From contig NZ_JBLGTV010000001.1 of the NCBI RefSeq assembly GCF_047468865.1, positions 372,001-436,000 of the forward strand: a stretch of 64,000 bases of DNA. The letters are read 5' to 3'. The position numbers and the translations under genes were made by a program. This DNA is from Castellaniella hirudinis_A. Its GTDB lineage: Bacteria; Pseudomonadota; Gammaproteobacteria; Burkholderiales; Burkholderiaceae_B. This document shows, one piece after another, positions 1-8,895 of this stretch (its first letter is position 1; every line of letters begins with the position of its first letter). The notes under the pieces are model-generated. The model worked only from the letters and a program-made list of their open reading frames with translations. It was not told the origin of the DNA and did no database searches.

Positions 1-375
1 CCCGGCGAAACTATCAAGGTCGGCGCCGACGGCGTCAGCACGCCGTTTGGCTACGACCTGATGTCCGGCGCCGAAAAAACCGTGGTCACGATCCGCGACG
101 GCAGCGGCAATGCCGTCTACACCCGCGAATTCGGCCCCCAGGACGCCGGCATCTATCCGCTGAACTGGGACGGCAAGGACACCGCCGGGGCCGTGGTGCC
201 CGAAGGCGCCTACACCGTATCGGTCGAAGCGTCCGACACCAAGGGCCAGCCGGTCTCCACCGAAGCCCTCACGGCGGGCAGCATCAACAGCATCGCCTAC
301 ACGGCCGAAGGCCTGCGGCTCAACCTGCTGGCGGGCGGCAATATTTCCCTGCTGGATATCCGTCAGGTCATGTAG
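1..375 (+). CDS. flgD: Flagellar hook-capping protein FlgD, C-terminal part
   Basis: The reading frame is open from base 1, so only the last 124 residues are in the window. FlgD is the scaffold that caps the growing hook and lets FlgE subunits assemble. The visible part is the C-terminal FlgD Ig-like/tudor region: a beta-rich stretch with DGSGNAVYTREFGPQDAG, then NWDGKDTAGAVVPEGAYTV, which is the typical hook-cap signature, and the end ISLLDIRQVM. It is followed by flgE after an 80-bp gap containing a GC hairpin. Identity rests on this motif and on gene order (flgD-E-F-G-H-I-J). Confidence 0.93.
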   Translation, partial: PGETIKVGADGVSTPFGYDLMSGAEKTVVTIRDGSGNAVYTREFGPQDAGIYPLNWDGKDTAGAVVPEGAYTVSVEASDTKGQPVSTEALTAGSINSIAYTAEGLRLNLLAGGNISLLDIRQVM

Positions 376-382
376 TTTTCGC

Positions 383-405
383 GGGGCGGGCCGGCTGGCC
401 GCCCC
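383..405 (+). terminator. GC hairpin between flgD and flgE, possible attenuator
   Basis: Bases 383-392 (GGGGCGGGCC) pair with 397-405 (GGCCGCCCC) with one bulged G, and GGTTTTCC follows. The T-tract is short and flgE continues the same operon, so partial termination or mRNA 3'-end protection is more likely than a full stop. Confidence 0.35.
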
Positions 406-455
406 GGTTTTCCTATTCTCGAATCAACGCAGTACGCACCAACTAGAGGTCAATC

Positions 456-1697
456 ATGGGTTTCGGTCAAGGTCTCAGCGGTCTGAACGCCGCCTCGCAA
501 AACCTGGATGTCATCGGCAACAACATCGCCAACTCCGGCACCGTCGGCTTCAAGGCCGGCTCGGCCACGTTTGCGGACGTCTACGCCAATTCCCGCGTTG
601 GCCTGGGGGTGCAGGTGGCGTCGGTCAACCAGCGCTTCACCACCGGGGTGGTGTCCACCACCGGCAACCAGTTCGACATGGCCATCGACGGGGCCAACGG
701 CCTGTTCGTGGTCAAGATGCCGGGGGCCGAAACCCTGTACACCCGTAATGGGCAGTTTTTTGCCGACAAGAACAACCTGATCGTCAATGCCCAGGGGCAG
801 CAGCTGATGGGGTACGGGGTGACCATGGACAACACCACCATCCCGCCCACGCCGATGCCCGCCATGGGGGGCGGCTTGATCGGCCTGACCGTGCCCATCG
901 GCAACATCGCCCCCAATGCGACGTCTGAAATCAAGAACCAGCTGAACCTGGATGTGGACGCCACCCCGATCACCGCCGCTTTCGACCCCGCCGACGCCAC
1001 CACTTACCACCGCGCCACGCCGGTCAATATTTTCGATTCCCTGGGGCAGTCGCACACGCTGACCCAGTATTACACCAAGACGGCGGACAACGCCTGGCGG
1101 GTCGATTACCGCTACCAGGCGGCGGATGGCACGACCCAGTCGCCCACCCCCGCCAGCGTCAATATGACGTTCGATGGCGATGGACGCCTGACCGCGCCCA
1201 CCGCGCCGACGTCGTTCACCATCCCGACCGGGGCGACGGGTGTCGGCGGGGCCAATGCCCTGACGTACACCATCAGTTTCGACAAATCCACGCAGTTTGC
1301 CGGCAACTACGACACCAAGTTCACCCAGGACGGCTACGCGACCGGCCAATACGCCAGCATGTCGATCGACGCGGATGGCTCCGTGGTGGCCAACTACACC
1401 AATGGCGCCAAGCAGACCATGGGGTTCGTGGCCTTGGCCAACTTCAACAATCTGCAGGGCCTGCAGCCGGTGGGGGGCAACGCCTGGGCCGAAACCGCGG
1501 CGTCGGGCCAGCCGGTGGCCGGCACCCCGGGCAGCAACGGCATGGCCACCCTCAAAGGCCAGGCGGTCGAAGAATCCAACGTCGACATGTCGCAAGAACT
1601 GGTCAACATGATCATCGCCCAGCGCACCTACCAGGCCAATGCGCAAACCATCAAGACGCAGGATCAGATCATGCAGACGCTGATCTCCATGCGCTGA
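456..1697 (+). CDS. flgE: Flagellar hook protein FlgE
   Basis: Structural subunit of the hook, the universal joint between rod and filament, exported by the flagellar type III apparatus. 413 residues, normal for FlgE. The N-terminus MGFGQGLSGLNAASQNLDV is followed by IGNNIANSGTVGFKAG, the rod/hook family motif. The C-terminus EESNVDMSQELVNMIIAQRTYQANAQTIKTQDQ is the matching C-terminal coiled-coil D0 motif. The middle (roughly residues 70-330) is the variable D1/D2 hook domain. The ATG is preceded by TAGAGGTCAATC, a fair Shine-Dalgarno. Second gene in the visible part of the operon. Confidence 0.97.
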   Translation: MGFGQGLSGLNAASQNLDVIGNNIANSGTVGFKAGSATFADVYANSRVGLGVQVASVNQRFTTGVVSTTGNQFDMAIDGANGLFVVKMPGAETLYTRNGQFFADKNNLIVNAQGQQLMGYGVTMDNTTIPPTPMPAMGGGLIGLTVPIGNIAPNATSEIKNQLNLDVDATPITAAFDPADATTYHRATPVNIFDSLGQSHTLTQYYTKTADNAWRVDYRYQAADGTTQSPTPASVNMTFDGDGRLTAPTAPTSFTIPTGATGVGGANALTYTISFDKSTQFAGNYDTKFTQDGYATGQYASMSIDADGSVVANYTNGAKQTMGFVALANFNNLQGLQPVGGNAWAETAASGQPVAGTPGSNGMATLKGQAVEESNVDMSQELVNMIIAQRTYQANAQTIKTQDQIMQTLISMR

Positions 1698-1741
1698 TCG
1701 GCTTGTAAACCGGTCAAACCGCTCACACAGGTCAAGTCAGC

Positions 1742-2491
1742 ATGGATCGCATCCTGTACACGGCGTCCAACGGTGCCGCCCGCATTCTGGAACAGCAATC
1801 GGCCATTTCCAACAACATGGCCAATGTGTCCACCACCGGGTTCCGGGCGCAGCTGGCGCAGTATCGTTCGGTGCCGGTGGTGCCGCACGCGGGCGAACTG
1901 CCCACGCGGGTCAGCACGGTGGCCGCCACCCCGGGCAGCCGCTTCGCGCAGGGGGCCATGGTGGATACCGGCCATGCCCTGGATGCGGCCATTGCGGGCG
2001 AGGGCTGGTTTGCCGTGCAAACCCCCGAAGGCGAAGCCTATACCCGGGCGGGCGAATTCGGCGTCAACCAAGAGAACCAGCTGGTTACGCAAACCGGCCT
2101 GCCGGTGTTGTCCAACGACGGCGGCCCCATCGAAGTCCCCGAGCGCGGCAGCATCACGTTTGCCACCGACGGCCAGATCAGCGCCCTGGGCGCGGGCGAC
2201 AATCCGCGCGACATCCAACTGCTGGGCCAGCTTAAATTGGTCAATCCGCCCAAGGATCAACTGCAGCGCGGCGACGACGGCCTGTTTCGCCTGGCGGGCG
2301 GCCAGCCGGCCCAGGCCGACGAGGCCGTGCGCATCGCCCCCGGCTTCGTCGAGAAAAGCAACGTCAATCCGGCCGAGGCCATGGTGGCCATGATTGCCAA
2401 CGCCCGTCAGTTCGAATTGCAGATGCAGGTGATCAAGAACGCCAGCACCAATGCCGAACGCGGCAATTCCATTCTTTCGGCGGCGGGCTGA
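1742..2491 (+). CDS. flgF: Flagellar proximal rod protein FlgF
   Basis: Rod subunit spanning the periplasm between the MS ring and distal rod. 249 residues, the usual FlgF length. It starts MDRILYTASNGAARILEQQS and has the family motif ISNNMANVSTTGFRA near residue 22. The C-terminal motif is EKSNVNPAEAMVAMIANARQFELQMQ. Short FlgF length and the first residues separate it from FlgG, which follows 31 bp after the stop. Confidence 0.96.
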   Translation: MDRILYTASNGAARILEQQSAISNNMANVSTTGFRAQLAQYRSVPVVPHAGELPTRVSTVAATPGSRFAQGAMVDTGHALDAAIAGEGWFAVQTPEGEAYTRAGEFGVNQENQLVTQTGLPVLSNDGGPIEVPERGSITFATDGQISALGAGDNPRDIQLLGQLKLVNPPKDQLQRGDDGLFRLAGGQPAQADEAVRIAPGFVEKSNVNPAEAMVAMIANARQFELQMQVIKNASTNAERGNSILSAAG

Positions 2492-2522
2492 TGCCCGCTG
2501 TCTTTCAAGCAAGGTTTTTCTG

Positions 2523-3308
2523 ATGATACGTTCTCTGTGGATTGCCAAGACCGGCCTGGAAACCCAGCAGACCGGCATGGATGTGATCTCCAACAACCTG
2601 GCCAACGTCAACACCACCGGCTTCAAGCGCAGCCGGGCCGTGTTCGAAGACCTGATGTTCCAGACCCTGCGCCAGCCCGGCGCCACTGTGGGCGCGGCCA
2701 ATCAATTGCCGTCCGGCCTGCAGTTGGGCACGGGGGCGCGGGTGGTGGCCACCGAACGCATCCACAGCCAGGGCAACGTCAAGGAAACCGGCAATACCCT
2801 GGACGTCGCCATCAATGGCAGCGGCTTCTTGCAGGTCGAACTCCCCGATGGGACGTTCGCCTACACGCGCGACGGCAGCATGCAGCGCGACCAGAACGGC
2901 ATGCTGGTGACGGCGGGCGGCTACCCCATCCAGCCGGGCATCAATATCCCGGACAACGCCCTGTCGATTTCCATCGCCCGCGATGGCACGGTGTCCATCA
3001 CCCAACCGGGGGCCGTGGGCACCAATGTCGAAGTCGGCCAGTTGCAGCTGTCCACCTTCATCAACCCCACCGGCCTGCAAAGCCAGGGTGAAAATCTGTA
3101 CGTGGAAACCGATGCCTCCGGCCCGGCCAACGTGCTGCAGCCGGGGCTGGACGGCGCGGGGGTCCTGCTGCAGAACTATGTGGAAACCTCCAACGTCAAC
3201 GTGGCGGAAGAACTGGTCAACATGATCACCACGCAGCGGGCGTTTGAAATGAACAGCAAGGCGGTGCAGACCTCCGACCAGATGCTGGCCCGCTTGACCC
3301 AGCTGTAA
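2523..3308 (+). CDS. flgG: Flagellar distal rod protein FlgG
   Basis: Distal rod subunit that connects to the hook. I start it at ATG 2523 (MIRSLWIAKTGLETQQTGMD), giving 261 residues, the standard length. An upstream in-frame ATG at 2451 overlaps flgF and would add 24 atypical residues. Motifs: ISNNLANVNTTGFKRSRAVF near residue 23 and ETSNVNVAEELVNMITTQRAFEMNSK at the C-terminus. AAGCAAGGTTTTTCTG before the start provides a Shine-Dalgarno. Confidence 0.97.
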   Translation: MIRSLWIAKTGLETQQTGMDVISNNLANVNTTGFKRSRAVFEDLMFQTLRQPGATVGAANQLPSGLQLGTGARVVATERIHSQGNVKETGNTLDVAINGSGFLQVELPDGTFAYTRDGSMQRDQNGMLVTAGGYPIQPGINIPDNALSISIARDGTVSITQPGAVGTNVEVGQLQLSTFINPTGLQSQGENLYVETDASGPANVLQPGLDGAGVLLQNYVETSNVNVAEELVNMITTQRAFEMNSKAVQTSDQMLARLTQL

Positions 3309-3313
3309 TCGGG

Positions 3314-4012
3314 ATGCGCATGAAGGGCTTGCGACGAATCGCCGGAATCGGGGTGGCGCTGGCCACCCTGTTGTTGTCCGGGTGCGCCCTGGTGCCGCCC
3401 GAACCCATCGTCACCGGCCCGCTGACCGCGCCGCCGCCGGCGCAGCTGCCGCCCGCGGCGGTGGCCAATGGGTCCATCTACCAGCCGACGGCCTATGGCA
3501 ACTATCCCCTGTTCGAGGATCGCCGGCCGCGCAATATCGGCGATATCGTCACGATCGTGATCCAGGAAAAAACCAATGCGGCCAAGAGCGTGGACACCAG
3601 CACGGACCGCAGCGGCAGCGCCAGCATGGGCATCACCCTGGCCCCCGCCATTCTGCCCACCGACCTGGGTCCCAAGCAGAACTTTGAAACCAGCAGCGGC
3701 AACGCTTCCCAGGGCAAGGGCTCCAGCAGCGCCACCAATGTGTTTTCCGGCACGCTGACCACCACGGTGGTGGGGGTGCTGGCCAATGGCAACCTGCAGA
3801 TCGCGGGCGAAAAACAGATCGCCATCAATCGCGGCAGCGAGTACGTGCGCTTTTCGGGGGTGGTGGACCCGCGCTCCATCACCGGCAATGGCACGGTGGC
3901 GTCCACCCAGGTGGCGGATGCCCGCATCGAATACCGCAGCAAGGGCGTCATGGATGAAGTCCAGACCATGGGCTGGCTGCAGCGCTTCTTCCTGAATATC
4001 GCGCCGTTCTGA
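3314..4012 (+). CDS. flgH: Flagellar L-ring protein FlgH (lipoprotein)
   Basis: Outer-membrane L-ring subunit, the bushing for the rod. 232 residues. A signal peptide ends in the lipobox LLLSGC with the lipidated Cys at residue 24. Then come a Pro-rich linker, SIYQPTAYGNYPLFEDRRPRNIGDIVTIVIQE, and a C-terminus with VRFSGVVDPRSITGNGTVAS and ADARIEYRSKG, all hallmark FlgH segments. Starts 5 bp after flgG. An alternative ATG lies two codons downstream (3320). Confidence 0.97.
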   Translation: MRMKGLRRIAGIGVALATLLLSGCALVPPEPIVTGPLTAPPPAQLPPAAVANGSIYQPTAYGNYPLFEDRRPRNIGDIVTIVIQEKTNAAKSVDTSTDRSGSASMGITLAPAILPTDLGPKQNFETSSGNASQGKGSSSATNVFSGTLTTTVVGVLANGNLQIAGEKQIAINRGSEYVRFSGVVDPRSITGNGTVASTQVADARIEYRSKGVMDEVQTMGWLQRFFLNIAPF

Positions 4013-4079
4013 TGTCGTGTACCGGCGGCGGCGCGTTTGAAAACTGGGGCTTCGTTCTTGAAATGACAGGGCTGAATCA

Positions 4080-5216
4080 ATGATTTCTACTTTTTTGCCG
4101 GGGCTTGTTCGCACCGTGCTGGCGCCGCTCCTGGTGGCCCTGGGGCTGCTGTCCGTGGCGCTGCCCGCCCAGGCCGAGCGCATCAAGGATCTGGCCTCCT
4201 TCAGCGGGGTGCGGGAAAATCCGCTGGTGGGCTATGGCCTGGTCGTGGGCCTGGACGGCAGCGGCGACCAAGTGCGCCAGACGCCGTTCACCCAGCAAAG
4301 CCTCACCAACATGCTGTCCCAACTGGGGGTGACGGTGCCCCAGGGCACCAATATGCAGGTCAAGAACGTGGCGGCGGTCATGGTCACCGCCCGCCTGCCG
4401 GCCTTTGCCCAGCCGGGCCAGAGCCTGGACGTGGTGGTCTCGTCCATGGGCAATGCCAAAAGCCTGCGTGGCGGCACCTTGCTGATGACGCCCCTGAAGG
4501 GGGCCAACGGCCAGGTGTATGCCTTGGCGCAGGGCAATCTGCTGGTGGGCGGGGCGGGGGCCTCGCAGGGCGGGGCCAGCGTGCAGGTCAATCAGCTGAA
4601 CGGCGGCATCGTCCCCGACGGGGCCATCGTCGAGCGCGGGGTGCCCACCACCTATGTGCAAAACGGCACCGTGCAGCTGGAACTCAACACCAATGACTTT
4701 GCCGTGGCGCAAAACGTGGTGGCGGCCCTGAATCGCCGGTTCGGGGCCAACACGGCCACGGCGCTGAATGGCCGTTCCATCCAGTTGCAGGCCCCGCTGG
4801 ACCCTAAATCCCAGCTGATGTTCCTGTCGCAAGTGGAGAACCTGCAGGTCAGCCTGCCGCCGGCACGCGCCCGGGTGGTCATCAACGCCCGCACGGGCTC
4901 GGTGGTGATGAACCGCACCGTCATGATCCAGGAGGCCGCCATTGCCTACGGCAATCTGTCGGTCACCATCAGCCCGCAGCAGCAAGTCAGCCAGCCCGAC
5001 ACCCCGTTTGGCGGCGGCGAAACCGTGGTCACCAACAATACGGATATCCAGCTGCGCAGCGACAATGGCAGCGTCAAGCACGTGGCCACCAGCGCCAACC
5101 TGGCCGACGTGGTGCGCGCCCTGAACAGCCTGGGGGCCACCCCGCAGGATTTGCTGTCGATCCTGCAGAACCTGAAAAGCGCCGGGGCCCTGCGCGCCGA
5201 CCTGGAGGTCATTTAA
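4080..5216 (+). CDS. flgI: Flagellar P-ring protein FlgI
   Basis: Periplasmic P-ring subunit around the rod in the peptidoglycan layer. 378 residues. A Sec signal peptide of about 32 residues ends LPAQA before ERIKDLASFSGVRENPLVG, the conserved mature N-terminus. Further family landmarks are YGLVVGLDGSGDQVRQTPFT and the C-terminal SLGATPQDLLSILQNLKSAGAL. Separated by 67 bp from flgH and 77 bp from flgJ. Confidence 0.97.
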   Translation: MISTFLPGLVRTVLAPLLVALGLLSVALPAQAERIKDLASFSGVRENPLVGYGLVVGLDGSGDQVRQTPFTQQSLTNMLSQLGVTVPQGTNMQVKNVAAVMVTARLPAFAQPGQSLDVVVSSMGNAKSLRGGTLLMTPLKGANGQVYALAQGNLLVGGAGASQGGASVQVNQLNGGIVPDGAIVERGVPTTYVQNGTVQLELNTNDFAVAQNVVAALNRRFGANTATALNGRSIQLQAPLDPKSQLMFLSQVENLQVSLPPARARVVINARTGSVVMNRTVMIQEAAIAYGNLSVTISPQQQVSQPDTPFGGGETVVTNNTDIQLRSDNGSVKHVATSANLADVVRALNSLGATPQDLLSILQNLKSAGALRADLEVI

Positions 5217-5293
5217 GTCATGGCCGGGCATCATCTTCTTGGCCGATTTGCCGTGCGGCGGGCCTGGCACTGCCGTCCAGGGGGGATTTGATC

Positions 5294-6256
5294 ATGGCTT
5301 TTCAATCGCACAGTCCTTTGCCGTCTTTTGGCGGCGACCCCTCCGCCCTGGATTTCAGTAGCCTGAACACCCTGAAGCGCGGGGTGCAGGCCAACCCGCA
5401 GTCCGCCGAACAGCAGCGCCAGGTGGCGCGGCAGTTCGAGGCCATGTTCATCCAGCTGCTGATGAAGCAGGCCCGCCAGACCAGCCAGCAGATGCCGTCC
5501 CTGTTCGATTCGCAAACGTCGCGTCTGGTGCAAAGCCTGTCGGACGAACAAATGTCCTTGGCGTTGGCCGATCCCGGGATCGGCCTGGCCGACGCCCTGA
5601 TGGCGCAGATGCAGGGCGGGGTGCTGAACAAGCCCGTCGATCCGCTGGCGAACCCGCCCGAGGCCGCCCGGTCGCGCCTGCCGGGGCTGCAGTCGCGCAT
5701 CGGCCAGGGCCAGGCGGCGGAATCCATCACCGCCCTGATTGATTTCCTGGGCCGCAAGGGCGCGGGCCAGACGGTGCGCGGGGCCATCCGGGGGGCGCCC
5801 GCCCACATCCGCGATTTTGTGGATCAGATGGCCGTGGCCGCCGATGCGGCCGCCCGGCGCAGCGGCGTGCCGGCCAAATTGATCCTCAGCCAGGCGGCGC
5901 TGGAATCCGGCTGGGGGCAGCGCGAAATCCTGCACCCGGACGGCCGCGCCAGCCATAATCTGTTCGGCATCAAGGCGGGCAGCCGCTGGCAGGGCGAGGT
6001 GGTGCGGGTGATGACCACTGAATACGTGGACGGCCAGCCGAAAAAAATGCAGCAGACTTTCCGCGCCTATGATTCGTATGCGGATTCTTTTGCCGACTAC
6101 GCCGATTTGCTGGGCAAGAGTGAGCGCTACAGTGATGTCGTGAACGCCCGCACGGCCGAAGACGCCGCCCGCAAGGTTCAGGCCGCCGGCTATGCCACTG
6201 ACCCGTCCTACGCCGATAAACTGATCAGCATCATGGGCTACTTCAACGCCAGATAG
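5294..6256 (+). CDS. flgJ: Flagellar rod assembly protein and peptidoglycan hydrolase FlgJ
   Basis: Bifunctional FlgJ: an N-terminal rod-capping/scaffold domain (about residues 1-110, with VARQFEAMFIQLLMKQARQT) and a C-terminal glucosaminidase-type muramidase domain (about 165-320). The latter carries KLILSQAALESGWGQREI with the catalytic Glu, NLFGIKAGSRWQG, and YDSYADSFADYADLL. It opens a gap in peptidoglycan for the rod. I start at ATG 5294 (MAFQSHSPLPSFGG), preceded by GGGGGATTTG; a TTG two codons upstream is also in frame. Last gene of the rod operon. A 350-bp non-coding stretch follows. Confidence 0.95.
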   Translation: MAFQSHSPLPSFGGDPSALDFSSLNTLKRGVQANPQSAEQQRQVARQFEAMFIQLLMKQARQTSQQMPSLFDSQTSRLVQSLSDEQMSLALADPGIGLADALMAQMQGGVLNKPVDPLANPPEAARSRLPGLQSRIGQGQAAESITALIDFLGRKGAGQTVRGAIRGAPAHIRDFVDQMAVAADAAARRSGVPAKLILSQAALESGWGQREILHPDGRASHNLFGIKAGSRWQGEVVRVMTTEYVDGQPKKMQQTFRAYDSYADSFADYADLLGKSERYSDVVNARTAEDAARKVQAAGYATDPSYADKLISIMGYFNAR

Positions 6257-6364
6257 GCGTTTGTCCGTGGATGTGTGCAGGCGGCGGGTTTTTGCGCCGC
6301 TTTGTTGGGTCTTTGACGGGAGGCAGGTTCTTTTGAAAGACTGCAGGCTCTTTTGTGGGATTTC

Positions 6365-6469
6365 ATCGTTGCCTGCCGGGGGCGGGGGGCACAGGTCGTG
6401 ATTTGGCGGCTGCGCCGAGGATGTTGATGCGGACTCCAACAGTGCCCCCCGCCCCCGACAGGCAACGAT
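6365..6469. repeat. 28-bp inverted repeat with 49-bp loop between flgJ and flgK
   Basis: Bases 6365-6392 and 6442-6469 are reverse complements over 28 positions with a single mismatch. The arms contain a G5-C-G6 run (C-rich on the other side). The loop is 6393-6441. The structure lies in the 354-bp gap between flgJ and flgK, upstream of the flgK promoter. A T-tract after the hairpin is absent, so it is not a classical terminator. It could protect mRNA 3' ends or be a mobile palindromic unit; copies elsewhere in the genome cannot be checked here. The rest of the gap (6257-6364 and 6470-6519) shows nothing recognisable. Confidence 0.8.
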
Positions 6470-6519
6470 TGACGCAAAGATAGGCGCTGCGGGGTTTGCA
6501 TCCTCCCGATTTGCGTCGC

Positions 6520-6546
6520 TAAATTTCCCCCCCCATCTGCCGTTAC
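6520..6546 (+). promoter_or_regulatory. Sigma-28 (FliA) type promoter for flgKL
   Basis: TAAA at 6520-6523, a 15-base spacer, then GCCGTTAC at 6539-6546. This matches the flagellar sigma-28 consensus TAAA-N15-GCCGATAA at all four -35 bases and six of eight -10 bases, with exact spacing. It ends 64 bp before the flgK ATG. FliA control of the hook-associated genes is the known pattern for late flagellar genes. Confidence 0.75.
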
Positions 6547-6610
6547 ATGAACAGTAGAATGTTCCTGGGGTGTCGATCCGGCATTCCATCAACCCACAGG
6601 ATTGCAGCAT

Positions 6611-8869
6611 ATGAATTTGGCAAATCTGGGCAAGGCCGGCCTGCTGGTCGCCCAAAACCGGCTGGCCACGGCCGGGCACAATATCAATAACGCCGCCACG
6701 GCGGGTTTCAACCGCCAGACCGTGCTGTCGCAGACCGCCGGGGCCACGCCCACGTCGGCCGGCTGGATCGGGCGCGGCGTCATGGCCGTCAGTGTGCAGC
6801 GTTCATATGATAATTTCCTGTATATGCAGCTCACCGGCTCCATCACCAAGGGCGCGGCGCTTAAAACCTATGGCGACCAGGTCGCCCAGGTCAACAACCT
6901 GTTCGCCGACCGCACGGTGGGGATTTCGCCCAATATCCAGCAGTTCTTCAATGCGCTGGAAGCCGTGGCCACGGCCCCGGCCGACGTCGCCGGGCGACAG
7001 GAACTCCTGGGCCGCGCCAACAGCCTGGCCACCCAGGTGCGCGACGCCAATGCGTTTCTGGACGACCAGCGCAAAAACGTCAATACGCAGATCACCACCA
7101 CGGTCACTCAGGTCAACAGCTACCTGGATCGCATCCTGGACATGAACCGCCAGATCACCACCGCGCAGGCCACCAACCCCGGCCAGCCGCCCAACGATCT
7201 GCTGGATCAGCGCGACCAGCTGGCGGCCGAATTGGGCCAACTGGTGGATGTGCAGGTATACGAGCAGGACGGCCGCTTCAATATCACCATCGGCAATGGC
7301 CAGACTGTGCTGGGCGGGGATTCCGTCTACCATCTGGACGCCCGCCCGTCGGCCGCCGACCCCAGCCGCACCGTCATCAACTACACGGTGCCGGGGGGCG
7401 GCGGCACGCCGCTGCTGGTGGAAATGCCGGACAAATACTTGACCGGCGGCAAGCTGGGCGGGCTGCTGACCTTCCGTTCGGACGTGCTGGATGTCAGCCA
7501 GAACGAACTGGGCCGCATCGCCCTGGGCATTTCCATGACCATCAATGCCCAGCATATGCAGGGCTACGATCCTTCAGGCGCAAAGGGCGGGTATTTCTTC
7601 ACCAACAACAATGGCGTCACCGGCGCGCAGGCGCAGGCAGTGACGGGCTATGCAAACGCAGCCAAGGCGCAGGCGGCGACAGGTAACGCCAGCAGCCCCG
7701 GGGTGCCCATTGTCACTGTCACTACTCCTTCACAGGTGCCAGGTCAAGCCTATAAGGTGACCTATGATGCGGGCACAAATGAATACACGCTAGTTAAACT
7801 CCCCGAGGCCAGTCCGCCCGTTAGCCATTCTTTTGGTTCGGGTAGCGATACCGGCTCTTTCGATGGGGTGAACTTTGATTTCAGTGGGTTAAGCCCCGTG
7901 CCCAATGATGGCGATTCGTGGCAGGTCCAATTGAGCAAGAATACGCCGGTTGTCACCGTGACAGACCCGGCGCGAGTGCCTAATCAAGCCTATAAAGTCA
8001 CGTATGACGGGACGAACTATACGGTATCCAAGCAGCCTGAAGCCGGCGCGACCGGCGGGACCTCCACGCCTGCTCCGGGGCCTGTCATTTCTTTTGACGG
8101 GGTCGATTTCGATTTCACCGGTGCCGGGGCTGTCTCTGGCGATTCCTGGGACGTCCAACTGGTCAGCCCCCCTTTGGCCAAGGTCATCGGCGATGAAAAA
8201 AATGTGGCGGGCGCGGGCAATCCCGTGGCGTCCATCCAGGATGTCTCCAAACTGACCAACCAGGATTACCAACTGAAGTTCGACACGGCCAGCAGCACCT
8301 ACAGCGTGACCCGAATCCCGGAGGGCACGGCGCTGGGCACCATCGCCGCAGGCGACAAGGCCACCTTCGACGGGGTGGAAATCGACACCGCTGGCATGGC
8401 CCCCGGCGATGGCAATACCTGGCTGATCCAGCCCACGCGGGCGGCGGCGGGCGAGCTTCACGTGGCCCTGTCCGATCCGTCCAAGTTCGCGGCGGCGGGC
8501 TGGGATAAGGACAACAATGCCCCGGCGGGGTCAGCCAATGGCAACAATGCCCTGGCTCTGGCCCAGTTGCGGTCGGCCAAGACGCTGGGCGGCCTGCCCG
8601 GCAGCACCACCGGCACCATGGATTTGAACGAAGCCTATTCGCAACTGGTCAATGGCGTGGCGGTCAAGACCCAGGCCAACACCACGGCGCAGAAGGCCCA
8701 GGAAACCCTGATCCAGCAAAACTATTCGGCGCAGCAGGCGGTGTCCGGCGTCAATCTGGACGAGGAATACATCAATGTCCAGCGCTTCCAGGAACAATAC
8801 CGCGCCGCCGCCCGCCTGATCGACACCGCGTCCACCCTGTTCGATACGCTGCTGGCCCTGCGCAGCTGA
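6611..8869 (+). CDS. flgK: Flagellar hook-associated protein FlgK with enlarged variable domain
   Basis: Hook-filament junction protein 1. 752 residues from ATG 6611 (MNLANLGKAGLLVAQNRLAT); a TTG at 6602 is also in frame. The N-terminal motif is AGHNINNAATAGFNRQTV. The C-terminal motif is SGVNLDEEYINVQRFQEQYRAAARLIDTA, ending LFDTLLALRS. Most FlgK proteins are about 550 residues. The extra length is a central insertion (about residues 365-614) made of three related modules of about 78 residues, each with a Tyr-rich strand (QAYKVTYD, QAYKVTYD, QDYQLKFD), an SFDGV/TFDGV turn and a W-containing strand (DSWQVQL, DSWDVQL, NTWLIQP). The module DNA has visibly lower GC than its flanks. Confidence 0.95.
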   Translation: MNLANLGKAGLLVAQNRLATAGHNINNAATAGFNRQTVLSQTAGATPTSAGWIGRGVMAVSVQRSYDNFLYMQLTGSITKGAALKTYGDQVAQVNNLFADRTVGISPNIQQFFNALEAVATAPADVAGRQELLGRANSLATQVRDANAFLDDQRKNVNTQITTTVTQVNSYLDRILDMNRQITTAQATNPGQPPNDLLDQRDQLAAELGQLVDVQVYEQDGRFNITIGNGQTVLGGDSVYHLDARPSAADPSRTVINYTVPGGGGTPLLVEMPDKYLTGGKLGGLLTFRSDVLDVSQNELGRIALGISMTINAQHMQGYDPSGAKGGYFFTNNNGVTGAQAQAVTGYANAAKAQAATGNASSPGVPIVTVTTPSQVPGQAYKVTYDAGTNEYTLVKLPEASPPVSHSFGSGSDTGSFDGVNFDFSGLSPVPNDGDSWQVQLSKNTPVVTVTDPARVPNQAYKVTYDGTNYTVSKQPEAGATGGTSTPAPGPVISFDGVDFDFTGAGAVSGDSWDVQLVSPPLAKVIGDEKNVAGAGNPVASIQDVSKLTNQDYQLKFDTASSTYSVTRIPEGTALGTIAAGDKATFDGVEIDTAGMAPGDGNTWLIQPTRAAAGELHVALSDPSKFAAAGWDKDNNAPAGSANGNNALALAQLRSAKTLGGLPGSTTGTMDLNEAYSQLVNGVAVKTQANTTAQKAQETLIQQNYSAQQAVSGVNLDEEYINVQRFQEQYRAAARLIDTASTLFDTLLALRS

Positions 8870-8895
8870 TTCACCCCGTCTTAAAGGTCACCATT

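Noticed and set aside
450..1646. Long minus-strand open frame opposite flgE
   Set aside because: His/Gly/Arg-rich translation typical of the antisense of high-GC genes; flgE is certain on the plus strand. The same reasoning removes other long antisense frames, e.g. at 8881-10059, 14872-16377 and 39897-41231.
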